Below are positions 1 through 6,961 of a DNA stretch of 16,998 nt, one piece after another; positions within the stretch are counted from its first letter, which is position 1, and every line of letters begins with the position of its first letter. This DNA comes from Bifidobacterium sp. UBA6881 (GTDB lineage: Bacteria > Actinomycetota > Actinomycetes > Actinomycetales > Bifidobacteriaceae): NCBI GenBank assembly GCA_002451435.1, contig DKCF01000050.1, positions 16,837 to 33,834 on the forward strand. The letters are read 5' to 3'. Below the pieces are notes generated by a model. That model made no database searches. It saw nothing but the letters and a program-made list of their open reading frames with translations, and had not been told where the DNA came from. A program made the translations under genes and the position numbers.

Positions 1-488
1 TTGAATCCGCCGTCGGTCGGCGGGTTGTGCGACGGGGTCACGACGATGCCGTCGGCGAGACCCTCGCCGGTGAAGCGCTGGGTGCCGTCGGCCGCGCGGT
101 TGTGCGTCAGGATGGCCTGGGACACGACCGGCGTCGGGGTGAAGTCGTCACGGGAATCGATGCGTACGCGCACGCCATTGGCGACGAGTACCTCGATGGC
201 GGTCTTCCAGGCCGGCTCGGACAGCGCGTGGGTGTCGCGTCCGATGTACAGCGGGCCGGTCACGCCGGCCTTCTTGCGGTATTCCGCGATGGCCTGGGTG
301 ATGGCGACGATATGGGCCTCGTTGAACGAGGTCTTCAAAGACGAACCGCGGTGTCCGGAAGTGCCGAAGGAGACGCGCTGCTCCGGAACGTTGGGGTCGG
401 GGACGACGTCATAGTATTTGCCGATGACCTCGTCGACGTTGATCAGATCTGCTGGGGTGGCGGGCTTTCCCGCATTGTTTGCAACCAT
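1..488 (-). CDS. pgm: Phosphoglucomutase (alpha-D-glucose-phosphate specific), 5' part
   Basis: This enzyme interconverts glucose-1-phosphate and glucose-6-phosphate in the cytoplasm, linking glycogen and UDP-sugar metabolism to central catabolism. The gene starts at the ATG at 488 and leaves the window after 162 complete codons, about 30% of the usual ~550-residue protein. The visible residues include the N-terminal motif FGTSGHRGSS (41-50), the sugar-binding domain I core YIGRDTHALSEPAW (81-94), and the active-site phosphoserine loop VVTPSHNPPTDGG with Ser153. That loop is the signature of the E. coli Pgm type. There is no clear Shine-Dalgarno with normal spacing. Instead a CACAAT hexamer ends 6 nt before the ATG, which fits a leaderless transcript; a TTGACA lies further upstream (about 528, minus strand). 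The gene is divergent from the PTS operon. Family is secure; only the C-terminus is unseen. Confidence 0.95.
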   Translation of the reverse strand, partial: MVANNAGKPATPADLINVDEVIGKYYDVVPDPNVPEQRVSFGTSGHRGSSLKTSFNEAHIVAITQAIAEYRKKAGVTGPLYIGRDTHALSEPAWKTAIEVLVANGVRVRIDSRDDFTPTPVVSQAILTHNRAADGTQRFTGEGLADGIVVTPSHNPPTDGGF

Positions 489-647
489 GCTCCCATTGTG
501 CCACGTTTTTTCACCAAATGTGCGTAATTGTCAAATTATGTGCGAAGAATAGTTAATTTTGTGTGATGAATACGTTTCCCGATGATGGGCGTGTCGTAAT
601 GATTCCGTGAATGGGGCGGCGGGTCCGCGGATTCGCTCCCGGATGAT
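489..647. other. AT-richer intergenic region, left part, divergent pgm / PTS
   Basis: This is the first half of the 340-nt gene-free gap between pgm and the PTS gene. It is clearly more AT-rich than its surroundings around 510-600 and should hold the pgm promoter on the minus strand. On that strand I see TTGACA near 533-528 and CACAAT at 499-494. They are 28 nt apart, too far to be one promoter, so the exact promoter is unresolved. I see no credible small ORF and no repeat. Confidence 0.4.
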
Positions 648-676
648 TTGCATGGAATCCGGCGATGGTGTAATGT
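648..676 (+). promoter_or_regulatory. Promoter of the PTS operon
   Basis: A TTGCAT hexamer at 648-653 and a TAATGT hexamer at 671-676 are separated by 17 nt, the optimal spacing for the housekeeping sigma factor. The predicted start is near 683, just ahead of the antiterminator hairpin, so the leader RNA would carry both alternative structures. The placement is an inference from consensus and spacing. Confidence 0.6.
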
Positions 677-696
677 AGTGGGCATTCGACTAAGGC

Positions 697-729
697 AGGG
701 TTGCTAGTCAACTAATCGACGCAAGACCT
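697..729 (+). promoter_or_regulatory. RAT site: ribonucleic antiterminator for a BglG/LicT-type regulator
   Basis: The RNA can fold into the classic RAT shape. Its 5' arm GGGTTG (698-703) pairs with the 3' arm CAAGACC (722-728) across a small internal loop, and the upper stem GTC (707-709) pairs with GAC (718-720), with an A.G mismatch next to it. This resembles known RATs of the sac, bgl and lic type, which begin GG-TTG and end GCAARACC. The 3' end of the site, from 723, is also the first arm of the terminator just downstream, so the two structures exclude each other. The partner protein is encoded at 2990-3841. Confidence 0.75.
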
Positions 730-767
730 GAGATGTGGCTTACTATGCCATATCTCAGGTCTTTTTT
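723..767 (+). terminator. Leader terminator of the PTS operon, overlapping the RAT
   Basis: A 17-bp stem with one G.U wobble runs from 723-739 to 747-763 around a TTACTAT loop, followed by a run of six T. It lies between the promoter and the PTS start codon, so it acts as an attenuator. With the antiterminator bound at the RAT, bases 723-729 are sequestered and the terminator cannot form. Confidence 0.88.
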
Positions 768-828
768 GTTGCCCGAGGCAGTGCCGCGCCGGGTCGGAAA
801 CGTTGTTGTGGAAAGAAAGGAGATCGAG

Positions 829-2961
829 ATGGCCGATTCTCTCGCCTCTCAGATCATCGCTGCGATCGGTGGAGCTGAAAACGTTCGCAGCCTGACGCAT
901 TGCGCAACCAGATTGCGCTTCGAACTGGTCGATGCCTCCAAGGTGGACCAGAACGCGCTCGAACATATGAAAGGCGTGCTCGGCGCGGTGCCGCAGAGCG
1001 GCGACCGCTTCCAGGTGGTCATCGGTGGCGCGGTGGCCTCCGTGTACGACAGCATCATGCACCTGCCCGAGATGGCCGGCAACGGCTCCGGCGGCACCCG
1101 ATCCGATGCCGGCAAGACGATGTCCGATGCCGACGTCAAGGCGGCGGCACGCTCCAAGGCCCGCGGCAAAGTGGCATGGGTCGATTCGTTCTTCGAATAC
1201 CTCGCCGACTCCTTCCGTCCGATCATCGGCGTGCTGCTCGGCGCGTCCATCATCATCGCATTGGTCAACCTGCTGATCTCGCTCAACGTCATCCCGAACG
1301 ACGAGGCGTCGGCCGGCTGGGTGTTCATCAAGGCGATCTGGAAGGGCGTGTTCTACTTCCTGCCGATCATGGTCGCCTACAACGCGGCCAAGAAACTCAA
1401 GGTCGACCCATGGCTCGGCGGTTCCATCATGGCCATATTGATGACGCCGCAGTTCACCAGCCTGATGGACACCAAGACCTTCTCATCCACGGTCTGCACC
1501 GAAAACGCGGCGCTCGGCACCACATCGTGCACGGCGAACATCTTCGGACTGCCGATGCAGCTGAGCGATTACAGCGGCAACGTGTTCGTGCCGTTGATGA
1601 TGGCCGCGGTGCTCGCCTTGGTCTACCACGGATTGAAGAAGATCATCCCCGACAGCGTGCAGCTGGTGTTCGTGCCGTTCTTCTCCCTGGTCATCGTGGG
1701 CGCGCTGACCGCGTTCATCGTCGGACCGATCGGCGTATGGGCCGGAAACGCGCTGGGCGTCGGTCTGGCGTGGCTTAACGGACACGCGCCGTTCGTCTTC
1801 GCCATCATCATCCCGCTGCTGTATCCGTTCCTCGTGCCGCTGGGCCTGCACTGGCCGCTCAACGCCCTGATGCTGATGAACATCCAATCCATGGGATACG
1901 ACTTCATCCAAGGGCCGATGGGCGTGTGGAACTTCGCCTGCTTCGGCGCGACCGCCGGCGTGCTGTTCCTCTCCATCCGCGACAAGGACGCCGATATGCG
2001 CCAGACCTCGTTGGGCGCGCTCGCCGCAGGTCTGCTCGGCGGCGTCTCCGAGCCGTCGCTGTACGGCATCCACCTGCGTTACAAGCTGATCTACAAGCGC
2101 ATGCTGGTGGGCTGTGGCCTCGGCGGCGTCGTCATCGCGGTGCTCGGATGGCTGTTCCCGTCGGTCACCGCGGCAGGCCAGACCGTGCGCGGCGTGACCA
2201 CCACCGCGTTCGCGTTCACTTCGCTGCTTACCATTCCGGTGTTCGACCAGATGTGGGTGTACGCGGTGTCCATCGCGGTCTCGTTCCTCACCTCCTTCAT
2301 CCTCATCATCCTCTTCGACTACCGCACGCCGGAGCAGAAGGCCGAAGTGCTGGCCCGCGCCGCGGCGAACGGGCGGTCCATGGAGGCGTCCGAGGGGTCC
2401 GATAAGACCTTCGAAGCCAAGGAGACCGTCGTCGAGACCGTTCCTGCGGACATCGCTCCGGATGCGGCCGAAGAAACGGCTGACGGCGGCAAGGACGGCG
2501 CGGCCGCCGATGCCGTGGTCTCCGCGCCCGTGGCCGGCCACGTGATCGCGCTGGACGATACCGGAGACCCGGTGTTCGCCTCCCGCGCGCTCGGCGAGGG
2601 CGTCGGCATCCAGCCGGCGGACGGCCTTGTCGTCGCACCGGTCTCCGGCGTGCTGCAGACCGTCGCGGAAACCGGCCACGCCTTCGGCCTCAAAACCGAC
2701 GACGGCGTGGAGGTGCTCGTGCACGTCGGCATCGACACCGTGAAGATGAACGGTGAGGGCTTCGACGTCAAAGTCAAGGCCAACGAGCGGGTGAACGCCG
2801 GTGATCCGCTGGTCGCCGTCGATTTTGATAAGGTGAAGGAAGCCGGATACAGCACCACGACGCTGATGACGGTGCTGAACACGGTCGCTTTCGCCGAAGT
2901 CGCCCCGAAGACCGGCATCGACGTCAAGGCCGGCGACGCGGTGATCGACATTCGGCGCTGA
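829..2961 (+). CDS. Sugar PTS permease, EIIBCA (glucose/beta-glucoside family)
   Basis: This membrane transporter takes up a sugar and phosphorylates it using phosphate passed from HPr. The start is the ATG at 829, with AAAGGAG six nt upstream, giving 710 residues. Domain order is IIB, IIC, IIA. IIB (about 1-80) has the phosphocysteine Cys25 in LTHCATRLRF. IIC (about 117-510) is strongly hydrophobic and carries GGVSEPSLYG (404-413), the family's conserved GITEP-like loop. An Ala/Asp/Glu-rich linker follows. IIA (about 565-710) has His617 in GHAF and the phosphorylated His632 in VLVHVGIDTV, 15 residues apart as in E. coli IIA-Glc. The B-C-A order is typical of beta-glucoside, sucrose and trehalose permeases. 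From memory, the single Glc-family PTS of Bifidobacterium longum has been described as glucose-specific. The sequence does not settle the substrate. Expression should depend on the RAT/terminator leader. Confidence 0.93.
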   Translation: MADSLASQIIAAIGGAENVRSLTHCATRLRFELVDASKVDQNALEHMKGVLGAVPQSGDRFQVVIGGAVASVYDSIMHLPEMAGNGSGGTRSDAGKTMSDADVKAAARSKARGKVAWVDSFFEYLADSFRPIIGVLLGASIIIALVNLLISLNVIPNDEASAGWVFIKAIWKGVFYFLPIMVAYNAAKKLKVDPWLGGSIMAILMTPQFTSLMDTKTFSSTVCTENAALGTTSCTANIFGLPMQLSDYSGNVFVPLMMAAVLALVYHGLKKIIPDSVQLVFVPFFSLVIVGALTAFIVGPIGVWAGNALGVGLAWLNGHAPFVFAIIIPLLYPFLVPLGLHWPLNALMLMNIQSMGYDFIQGPMGVWNFACFGATAGVLFLSIRDKDADMRQTSLGALAAGLLGGVSEPSLYGIHLRYKLIYKRMLVGCGLGGVVIAVLGWLFPSVTAAGQTVRGVTTTAFAFTSLLTIPVFDQMWVYAVSIAVSFLTSFILIILFDYRTPEQKAEVLARAAANGRSMEASEGSDKTFEAKETVVETVPADIAPDAAEETADGGKDGAAADAVVSAPVAGHVIALDDTGDPVFASRALGEGVGIQPADGLVVAPVSGVLQTVAETGHAFGLKTDDGVEVLVHVGIDTVKMNGEGFDVKVKANERVNAGDPLVAVDFDKVKEAGYSTTTLMTVLNTVAFAEVAPKTGIDVKAGDAVIDIRR

Positions 2962-2989
2962 CCCAACGATTATCCAAAGGAGAACCGGC

Positions 2990-3841
2990 ATGGACGTTCT
3001 TCGTGTGTTCAACAACAACGTCGTTTTGGCGAAAGACGGCGATCGTGAGGTGATCCTCACCGGACGCGGCATCGGCTTCCAGGCCAAGCCCGGACAGCAT
3101 GTTGACGAAGCGAAGGTCGTCCGCCGGTTCGTTCCCGCGGACGGCCGCGATCCCGACCACATGGCGCAGCAGGTGGCCGGGATCCCGCCGGAGATCATCC
3201 GACTGGTCGCCGATGCCATGAACCGCGTCGGTCTCGGTGATCAGGCCGACAGGCAGCCGGCGCTTGTCGTATCGCTTTCCGACCACGTCTGTGGCGCGAT
3301 TCGCCGCGCGCAGCAGGGCCAATCCATCGAATATCCGCTGGAGGCGGAGGTCCGTTCGCTGTATGCCGACGAATACGCGAAAGGCAAGGCCTTGGTCGAT
3401 GCGATGAACACCTACCTTGGCGGCTCGCTGCCCGACGGCGAGGCCGTGGCGCTCGCCCTGCATCTGGTCAATGCGGGATTCTCCACGGGCGACATGTCCG
3501 CCACCTACGCGATGACCGGCGTGATCCAGCAGATGATATCGGTGATCGAGGGCGCGTACGGCATCACCTTGGAACGCACCGGCGTCAACGTCGGACGGTT
3601 CATCACCCACCTGCGCTACCTGTTCGTGCGCATCCACCAGCACGAACAGCTCGATGACGAGCCGCAGCCCATCGTCGAATCCATCAAAGCGTCCTATCCG
3701 GAAGCCTACGACTGCGCCAGAAGGCTCGCGGTGATCGTGCATATGCGGTTGGGCGCGGAACTCACGGAGTCGGAGATCGCCTACCTCGCGCTGCACGTGT
3801 CCCGCGTGACCGCGCGGCATCCCGGTCGCGCGGACCGTTAG
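2990..3841 (+). CDS. BglG/LicT-type transcriptional antiterminator (CAT-PRD1-PRD2)
   Basis: This is an RNA-binding regulator that stabilises a RAT hairpin and so prevents terminator formation. AAAGGAG at 2976-2982 precedes the ATG at 2990; the gene lies 28 nt after the PTS gene, in one operon with it. The 283 residues match full-length LicT. An RNA-binding CAT domain (about 1-55, starting with VLRVFNNNVVLA) is followed by PRD1 (about 65-170) and PRD2 (about 175-283). All four regulatory histidines are present at nearly LicT numbering: His99 (SLSDHV), His158 (LALHLVN), His207 (FITHLRY) and His269 (LALHVSR). In the family, PRD1 is phosphorylated by the EII when substrate is absent, which inactivates the protein; HPr can phosphorylate PRD2. 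The obvious target is the leader at 697-767. The stop overlaps the convergent lipid-kinase stop by 4 nt. Confidence 0.94.
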   Translation: MDVLRVFNNNVVLAKDGDREVILTGRGIGFQAKPGQHVDEAKVVRRFVPADGRDPDHMAQQVAGIPPEIIRLVADAMNRVGLGDQADRQPALVVSLSDHVCGAIRRAQQGQSIEYPLEAEVRSLYADEYAKGKALVDAMNTYLGGSLPDGEAVALALHLVNAGFSTGDMSATYAMTGVIQQMISVIEGAYGITLERTGVNVGRFITHLRYLFVRIHQHEQLDDEPQPIVESIKASYPEAYDCARRLAVIVHMRLGAELTESEIAYLALHVSRVTARHPGRADR

Positions 3842-4938
3842 TCCGCAGGGGTTCCGGGCACTTCAGGCACGCGCACGCACAACGCCTGGCGCTCCACGCT
3901 GAAACGGATATGGCGCGTTTCGGGGAGCATGTCGCCGTCCACCTGCGCCAGAACGGGCTTCTCCAAAGTGATCTCCGCGCTGACGCCCTGAATCTGGTCG
4001 ACGGTGGAATTCGTCGACAGCGGGCTTTGCTGCGCCTTGCCGGTGATCGTCTGATGCAGCACGTCTCCGAACAGGTTCGCCCAGCCGATCAGGCCGCCGG
4101 AGGTGTCGATGATCTCGTAGTCGAGGATGCCGTCATCGTAGACGGCCTCGGGCATCAGCGAGAACATCGGAATCTGGCCGCAATTGCCCGCCATGAACGT
4201 GCGGAACGTGAGCCCGCGCGTGGTGTGCGTGCTGCCGTCCGCGCTGGTGATCGTCACATCGCCCTTGTACTTCGGCGCGAACATGTTCTTCACGCCGGAA
4301 ACGAAATACGCCAGCCAGCTGATGTTCTTCTTCAGCTCCGGATCGGTGTCGTCGATCATCAGCGCGTCGAATCCGATGCCGGCGATGATGAGGAACGCAT
4401 GGCCATGGTCCGCGGTCTCGTCATCGAGCAGCGTCAAACGCCCCACATCCACATGGCGCGAGCCGTGCGAGGTGGCGACCGTCAGCGCCGCGTCGATGTC
4501 GTCCACGGGGATGCCCATATTGCGGGCGAACAGGTTTCCGGTGCCGATCGGCACGATGCCCAGCGCGTGGCCGGTGCCCGACAACGCGCTCGCCACCGTG
4601 CGGACCGTGCCGTCGCCGCCCACGGCCACGACCACATCCGCGCCATGCTCCAACGCCTCGAACGCGCACGCCCTGCCGTCCTTGTCGAGCTGCGTCTCGA
4701 TGAATTCGACCTTCGTGAGACGCTTCGCCTCGCAGAATTCCCGGATATGCTTTTTGCGCTGCGCCGCCTGCGGCTTCGACGGGTTGACGATGAACGCGTA
4801 ACGCACCTGGTCGCCATCGCGCCGGCCGAGCTGTTCGGCCAGCTTGCGCCGTCGATACGCACGGAACCCAAAGAACGCTGTGGCGCATGCCGCGATGACC
4901 GCCGCGACGATGATCAAAACGATGACATAGGTAGGCAT
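3838..4938 (-). CDS. Diacylglycerol kinase family (DagK/YegS-like) lipid kinase, membrane-anchored
   Basis: The predicted activity is ATP-dependent phosphorylation of a lipid such as diacylglycerol, returning it to phospholipid synthesis. The ATG at 4938 has AGGAAG just upstream and gives 366 residues. An N-terminal membrane helix (about 3-25) is followed by a basic stretch (RAYRRRK). The DAGK catalytic domain then starts with VNPSKP (51-56), the nucleotide loop VAVGGDGTVRTVASAL (with GGDGT at 107-111) and GIVPIGTGNLFARNMGIP (128-144). The C-terminal beta-rich half has the usual AGIGFDALM and QVDGD motifs. The N-terminal anchor is not general in the family and places the enzyme at the membrane. 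The gene converges on the antiterminator gene with overlapping stops. The lipid substrate cannot be read from the sequence. Confidence 0.9.
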   Translation of the reverse strand: MPTYVIVLIIVAAVIAACATAFFGFRAYRRRKLAEQLGRRDGDQVRYAFIVNPSKPQAAQRKKHIREFCEAKRLTKVEFIETQLDKDGRACAFEALEHGADVVVAVGGDGTVRTVASALSGTGHALGIVPIGTGNLFARNMGIPVDDIDAALTVATSHGSRHVDVGRLTLLDDETADHGHAFLIIAGIGFDALMIDDTDPELKKNISWLAYFVSGVKNMFAPKYKGDVTITSADGSTHTTRGLTFRTFMAGNCGQIPMFSLMPEAVYDDGILDYEIIDTSGGLIGWANLFGDVLHQTITGKAQQSPLSTNSTVDQIQGVSAEITLEKPVLAQVDGDMLPETRHIRFSVERQALCVRVPEVPGTPAD

Positions 4939-5091
4939 GCTTCCTATTTTCCCCTGAACACGGGAGAAAAAACGGATTTACGACGGAAAATTCAACGATT
5001 CCTGCACGGTGCGCCGAAAAAGCGGTTCAGGGAATCCGACGGGCCGTTCCATGTCGGGCCGTGGCGGCCGCTCGGTGTCGGCTTTCGGCAC

Positions 5092-5104
5092 TAGGCTAAG
5101 AACC
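5092..5104 (+). promoter_or_regulatory. Probable leaderless promoter -10 element of serS
   Basis: TAGGCT at 5092-5097 matches the actinobacterial -10 pattern TANNNT and ends exactly 7 nt before the serS ATG. No Shine-Dalgarno is visible in this 7-nt gap. That geometry puts the transcription start at or within a base of the A of the ATG. No good -35 is visible. Confidence 0.5.
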
Positions 5105-6391
5105 ATGCTTGATATCCAATTCATTCGTGAACATGCTGACGTTGTCAAGGAATCCCAGCGTAAGCGTGGCGAATCGGTCGAACTTGTCGACGAGGTGCTG
5201 CGCTCCGACGAGGTTCGTCGTTCCTCTCTGAAGGAATTCGAGGCTGCCCGCGCGCAGCAGAAGGAAATCGGTAAGAAGGTGGCCGCGGCCCCCGCCGAGG
5301 AGAAGGCCAAGCTCATCGCCGACACCAAGGCGCTTTCCCAAAAGGTCTCCGAGTACAAGGCCGCAGCGGACGCCGCCGCGGAGACGTACACCACCGCCAT
5401 GTGGAAGCTCTCCAACATCGTCGAGCCGGAAGCGCCGGAAGGCGGCGAGGACGACTACGTGGTCGTCAAGAAGGTCGGCCAGATTCGCGACTTCGCGGCT
5501 GAAGGCTTCGAACCGAAGGACCACCTGACCCTCGGACGCGGCGTCGCCGGCATCGACATGGAACGCGGCGTGAAGGTGGGCGGCTCCCGCTTCTACTTCC
5601 TGCGCGGTCAGGTGGCCCGCATGCAGATCGCCATGCTCACCATGGCCGTCGACCAGGCCGAGGAGCACGGATTCACCCTCGCCATCACCCCGACGCTCGT
5701 GCGTCCGGAAGTGATGCGCGGCACCGGCTTCCTCAACGCGCACGCCGACGAGATCTACCGTCTGCGCGAACCGGACGACCAGTACTTGGTCGGCACGTCC
5801 GAAGTGGCGCTCGCCGGCATGCACGAGAACGAGATCTTGGACTTGGAGAACGGCCCGCTGCGCTACTGTGGCTGGAGCTCCTGCTACCGCCGCGAGGCCG
5901 GCGCCGCAGGCAAGGACACCTCCGGCATCATCCGCGTGCACCAGTTCGACAAGGTCGAGATGTTCGTCTACGCCAAGCAGGAGGACTCCTACAAGGAGCA
6001 TGAGCACCTGCTGGCCATGGAGCAGGAGATGCTCGGCAAGGTCGAGGTGCCGTACCGCATCATCGACACCGCCGCGGGCGACCTCGGTTCCTCCGCCGCA
6101 CGCAAGTTCGACTGCGAGGCTTGGGTGCCGACCCAGGGACGCTACCGCGAGCTGACCTCCACCTCCAACTGCACCGAATACCAGGCCCGCCGCCTGAACA
6201 TCCGCGAACGCACCGCGGACGGCTCCACCCGTGCGGTCTCCACGTTGAACGGCACTCTCGCCACCACGCGTTGGCTGGTCGCCATTCTGGAGAACCACCA
6301 GCAGAAGGACGGCTCCATCGAGATTCCGAAGGCCATGCGTCCGTACATGGGCGGCAAGGAAGTCATCGAGCCGACCAAGTGGGAGGCCTGA
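5105..6391 (+). CDS. serS: Serine--tRNA ligase (seryl-tRNA synthetase)
   Basis: This class II synthetase charges tRNA-Ser with serine in the cytoplasm. The start is the ATG at 5105, giving MLDIQFIREHADVV, the standard SerRS N-terminus, and 428 residues, the usual bacterial length. The N-terminal antiparallel coiled-coil arm that grips the tRNA-Ser long variable arm covers about 28-105. The catalytic core has the TSE serine-binding motif (VGTSEVALAG, 229-238), motif 2 CYRREAGAAGKDTSGIIRVH (260-279) with the HQFDKVE that follows, and motif 3 with TSTSNCTEYQARR (351-363) and NGTLATTRWLVAILENHQ (382-399). An upstream in-frame extension exists, but the family start and the -10 element exclude it. 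Its cognate tRNA-Ser(UGA) lies 246 nt downstream. Confidence 0.98.
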   Translation: MLDIQFIREHADVVKESQRKRGESVELVDEVLRSDEVRRSSLKEFEAARAQQKEIGKKVAAAPAEEKAKLIADTKALSQKVSEYKAAADAAAETYTTAMWKLSNIVEPEAPEGGEDDYVVVKKVGQIRDFAAEGFEPKDHLTLGRGVAGIDMERGVKVGGSRFYFLRGQVARMQIAMLTMAVDQAEEHGFTLAITPTLVRPEVMRGTGFLNAHADEIYRLREPDDQYLVGTSEVALAGMHENEILDLENGPLRYCGWSSCYRREAGAAGKDTSGIIRVHQFDKVEMFVYAKQEDSYKEHEHLLAMEQEMLGKVEVPYRIIDTAAGDLGSSAARKFDCEAWVPTQGRYRELTSTSNCTEYQARRLNIRERTADGSTRAVSTLNGTLATTRWLVAILENHQQKDGSIEIPKAMRPYMGGKEVIEPTKWEA

Positions 6392-6433
6392 TTCCATAGC
6401 CGTTCGGCATGCCTTTGGCGTGTCCGGCCATCA

Positions 6434-6474
6434 ACGGGTCCGGATCGCGGATGTTCTCCGTGGTCCGGGCCCGT
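6434..6474 (+). terminator. GC-rich hairpin after serS, possible terminator without a T-run
   Basis: An 11-bp stem with one G.U wobble pairs 6434-6444 (ACGGGTCCGGA) with 6464-6474 (TCCGGGCCCGT). A second inner stem GCGGA/TCCGT around TGTTC extends it. It sits 43 nt after the serS stop. No T-tract follows, so it may be a U-less terminator or only an mRNA 3' stabiliser. Confidence 0.4.
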
Positions 6475-6586
6475 CGTCATTTCGGATGCGTTCATTGCGG
6501 ACAAGCCCATCGAGGATACGTTCGGCTCGTGTGGACTCGCGTCCGCCCGCCGTCGATCGGGAATGGCGCGGTTCCGCACGGCATGA

Positions 6587-6613
6587 TTGGAATTCCGCGC
6601 GCTGTGCTATATT
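6587..6613 (+). promoter_or_regulatory. Promoter of tRNA-Ser
   Basis: TATATT at 6608-6613 is a near-consensus -10. The best -35 candidate is TTGGAA at 6587-6592 (15-nt spacing); shifting by one or two bases gives weaker hexamers at 16-17 nt. The predicted start, near 6620, leaves a short 5' leader for RNase P to remove. Confidence 0.5.
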
Positions 6614-6637
6614 TTCTTGTTGTGCACGCGCACGATT

Positions 6638-6722
6638 GGGTAGATGTCTGAGCGGTCTAAAGAGACGGTCTTGAAAACCGTTGAGGTGCAAGCCTCCGCG
6701 AGTTCGAATCTCGCTCTGCCCG
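6638..6722 (+). tRNA. tRNA-Ser (anticodon UGA)
   Basis: The 7-bp acceptor stem pairs 6638-6644 (GGGTAGA) with 6715-6721 (TCTGCCC), including one T.G wobble; the discriminator base is G6722. The anticodon stem ACGGT/ACCGT encloses the loop CTTGAAA with anticodon TGA at 6672-6674, which reads UCA. A long variable arm and the T-loop TTCGAAT are present, as expected for a class II serine tRNA. CCA is not encoded. Confidence 0.97.
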
Positions 6723-6728
6723 CTTGCA

Positions 6729-6758
6729 GGGGCTTCGGATGATTCCGAAGCCCCTTTT
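6729..6758 (+). terminator. Intrinsic terminator of tRNA-Ser
   Basis: A perfect 10-bp stem GGGGCTTCGG/CCGAAGCCCC (6729-6738 with 6745-6754) encloses an ATGATT loop and is followed by TTTT. It starts 7 nt after the tRNA. Confidence 0.93.
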
Positions 6759-6798
6759 GCATAAGGGGATGCGCTGCATAGGGTGTGCGCGGTGCATG

Positions 6799-6852
6799 GC
6801 GAAGATCGCCGACGATGGTGATGCGCGATGGCGCGAATCATCGGCGATTCGC
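6799..6852 (+). repeat. Long nested hairpin between the tRNA terminator and galE promoter
   Basis: The 12-nt arms 6805-6816 and 6837-6848 pair except for one C.A mismatch, and a 4-bp basal extension GCGA/TCGC follows after a 2-nt bulge. Inside is a second hairpin, GCGC-GATG-GCGC (6823-6834). No T-run follows on either strand. It could block read-through or bind a protein; the function is unknown. Confidence 0.5.
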
Positions 6853-6883
6853 ATAAATCGCACAAAAACGCACATTATTTTTC

Positions 6884-6921
6884 TTGAAACACACGTATTG
6901 TGTGACAATATGTGCTACAAT
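6884..6921 (+). promoter_or_regulatory. galE promoter region with a CACAC-N5-GTGTG inverted repeat
   Basis: Two readings are possible. TTGAAA at 6884-6889 with CAATAT at 6906-6911 gives 16-nt spacing. TACAAT at 6916-6921 is a better -10 but lacks a well-spaced -35. The inverted repeat CACAC-GTATT-GTGTG (6890-6904) lies inside the promoter, where an operator would be expected. Confidence 0.45.
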
Positions 6922-6961
6922 GATTCTTGAACGTAGGAAGAATCCTGACGAAGGAGACAAC

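Noticed and set aside
1..527. Plus-strand open frames of 137 and 166 residues
   Set aside because: They are antisense to pgm, whose minus-strand translation has the unmistakable phosphoglucomutase motifs.
733..828. In-frame N-terminal extension of the PTS protein
   Set aside because: It would begin within the terminator hairpin and has no ribosome-binding site, whereas the ATG at 829 has AAAGGAG and starts the IIB domain correctly.
1483..3219. Minus-strand open frame of 578 residues, very rich in His, Arg, Asp and Gly
   Set aside because: It is antisense to the PTS and antiterminator genes; composition is that of a GC-rich shadow frame, with no family resemblance or ribosome-binding site.
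4939..5104. Possible T-box riboswitch ahead of serS
   Set aside because: No T-box sequence, specifier hairpin or terminator is visible, and the predicted transcript starts at the ATG.
5096..6397. Minus-strand open frame of 433 residues over serS
   Set aside because: It mirrors serS completely and has His/Val/Gly-rich shadow composition.
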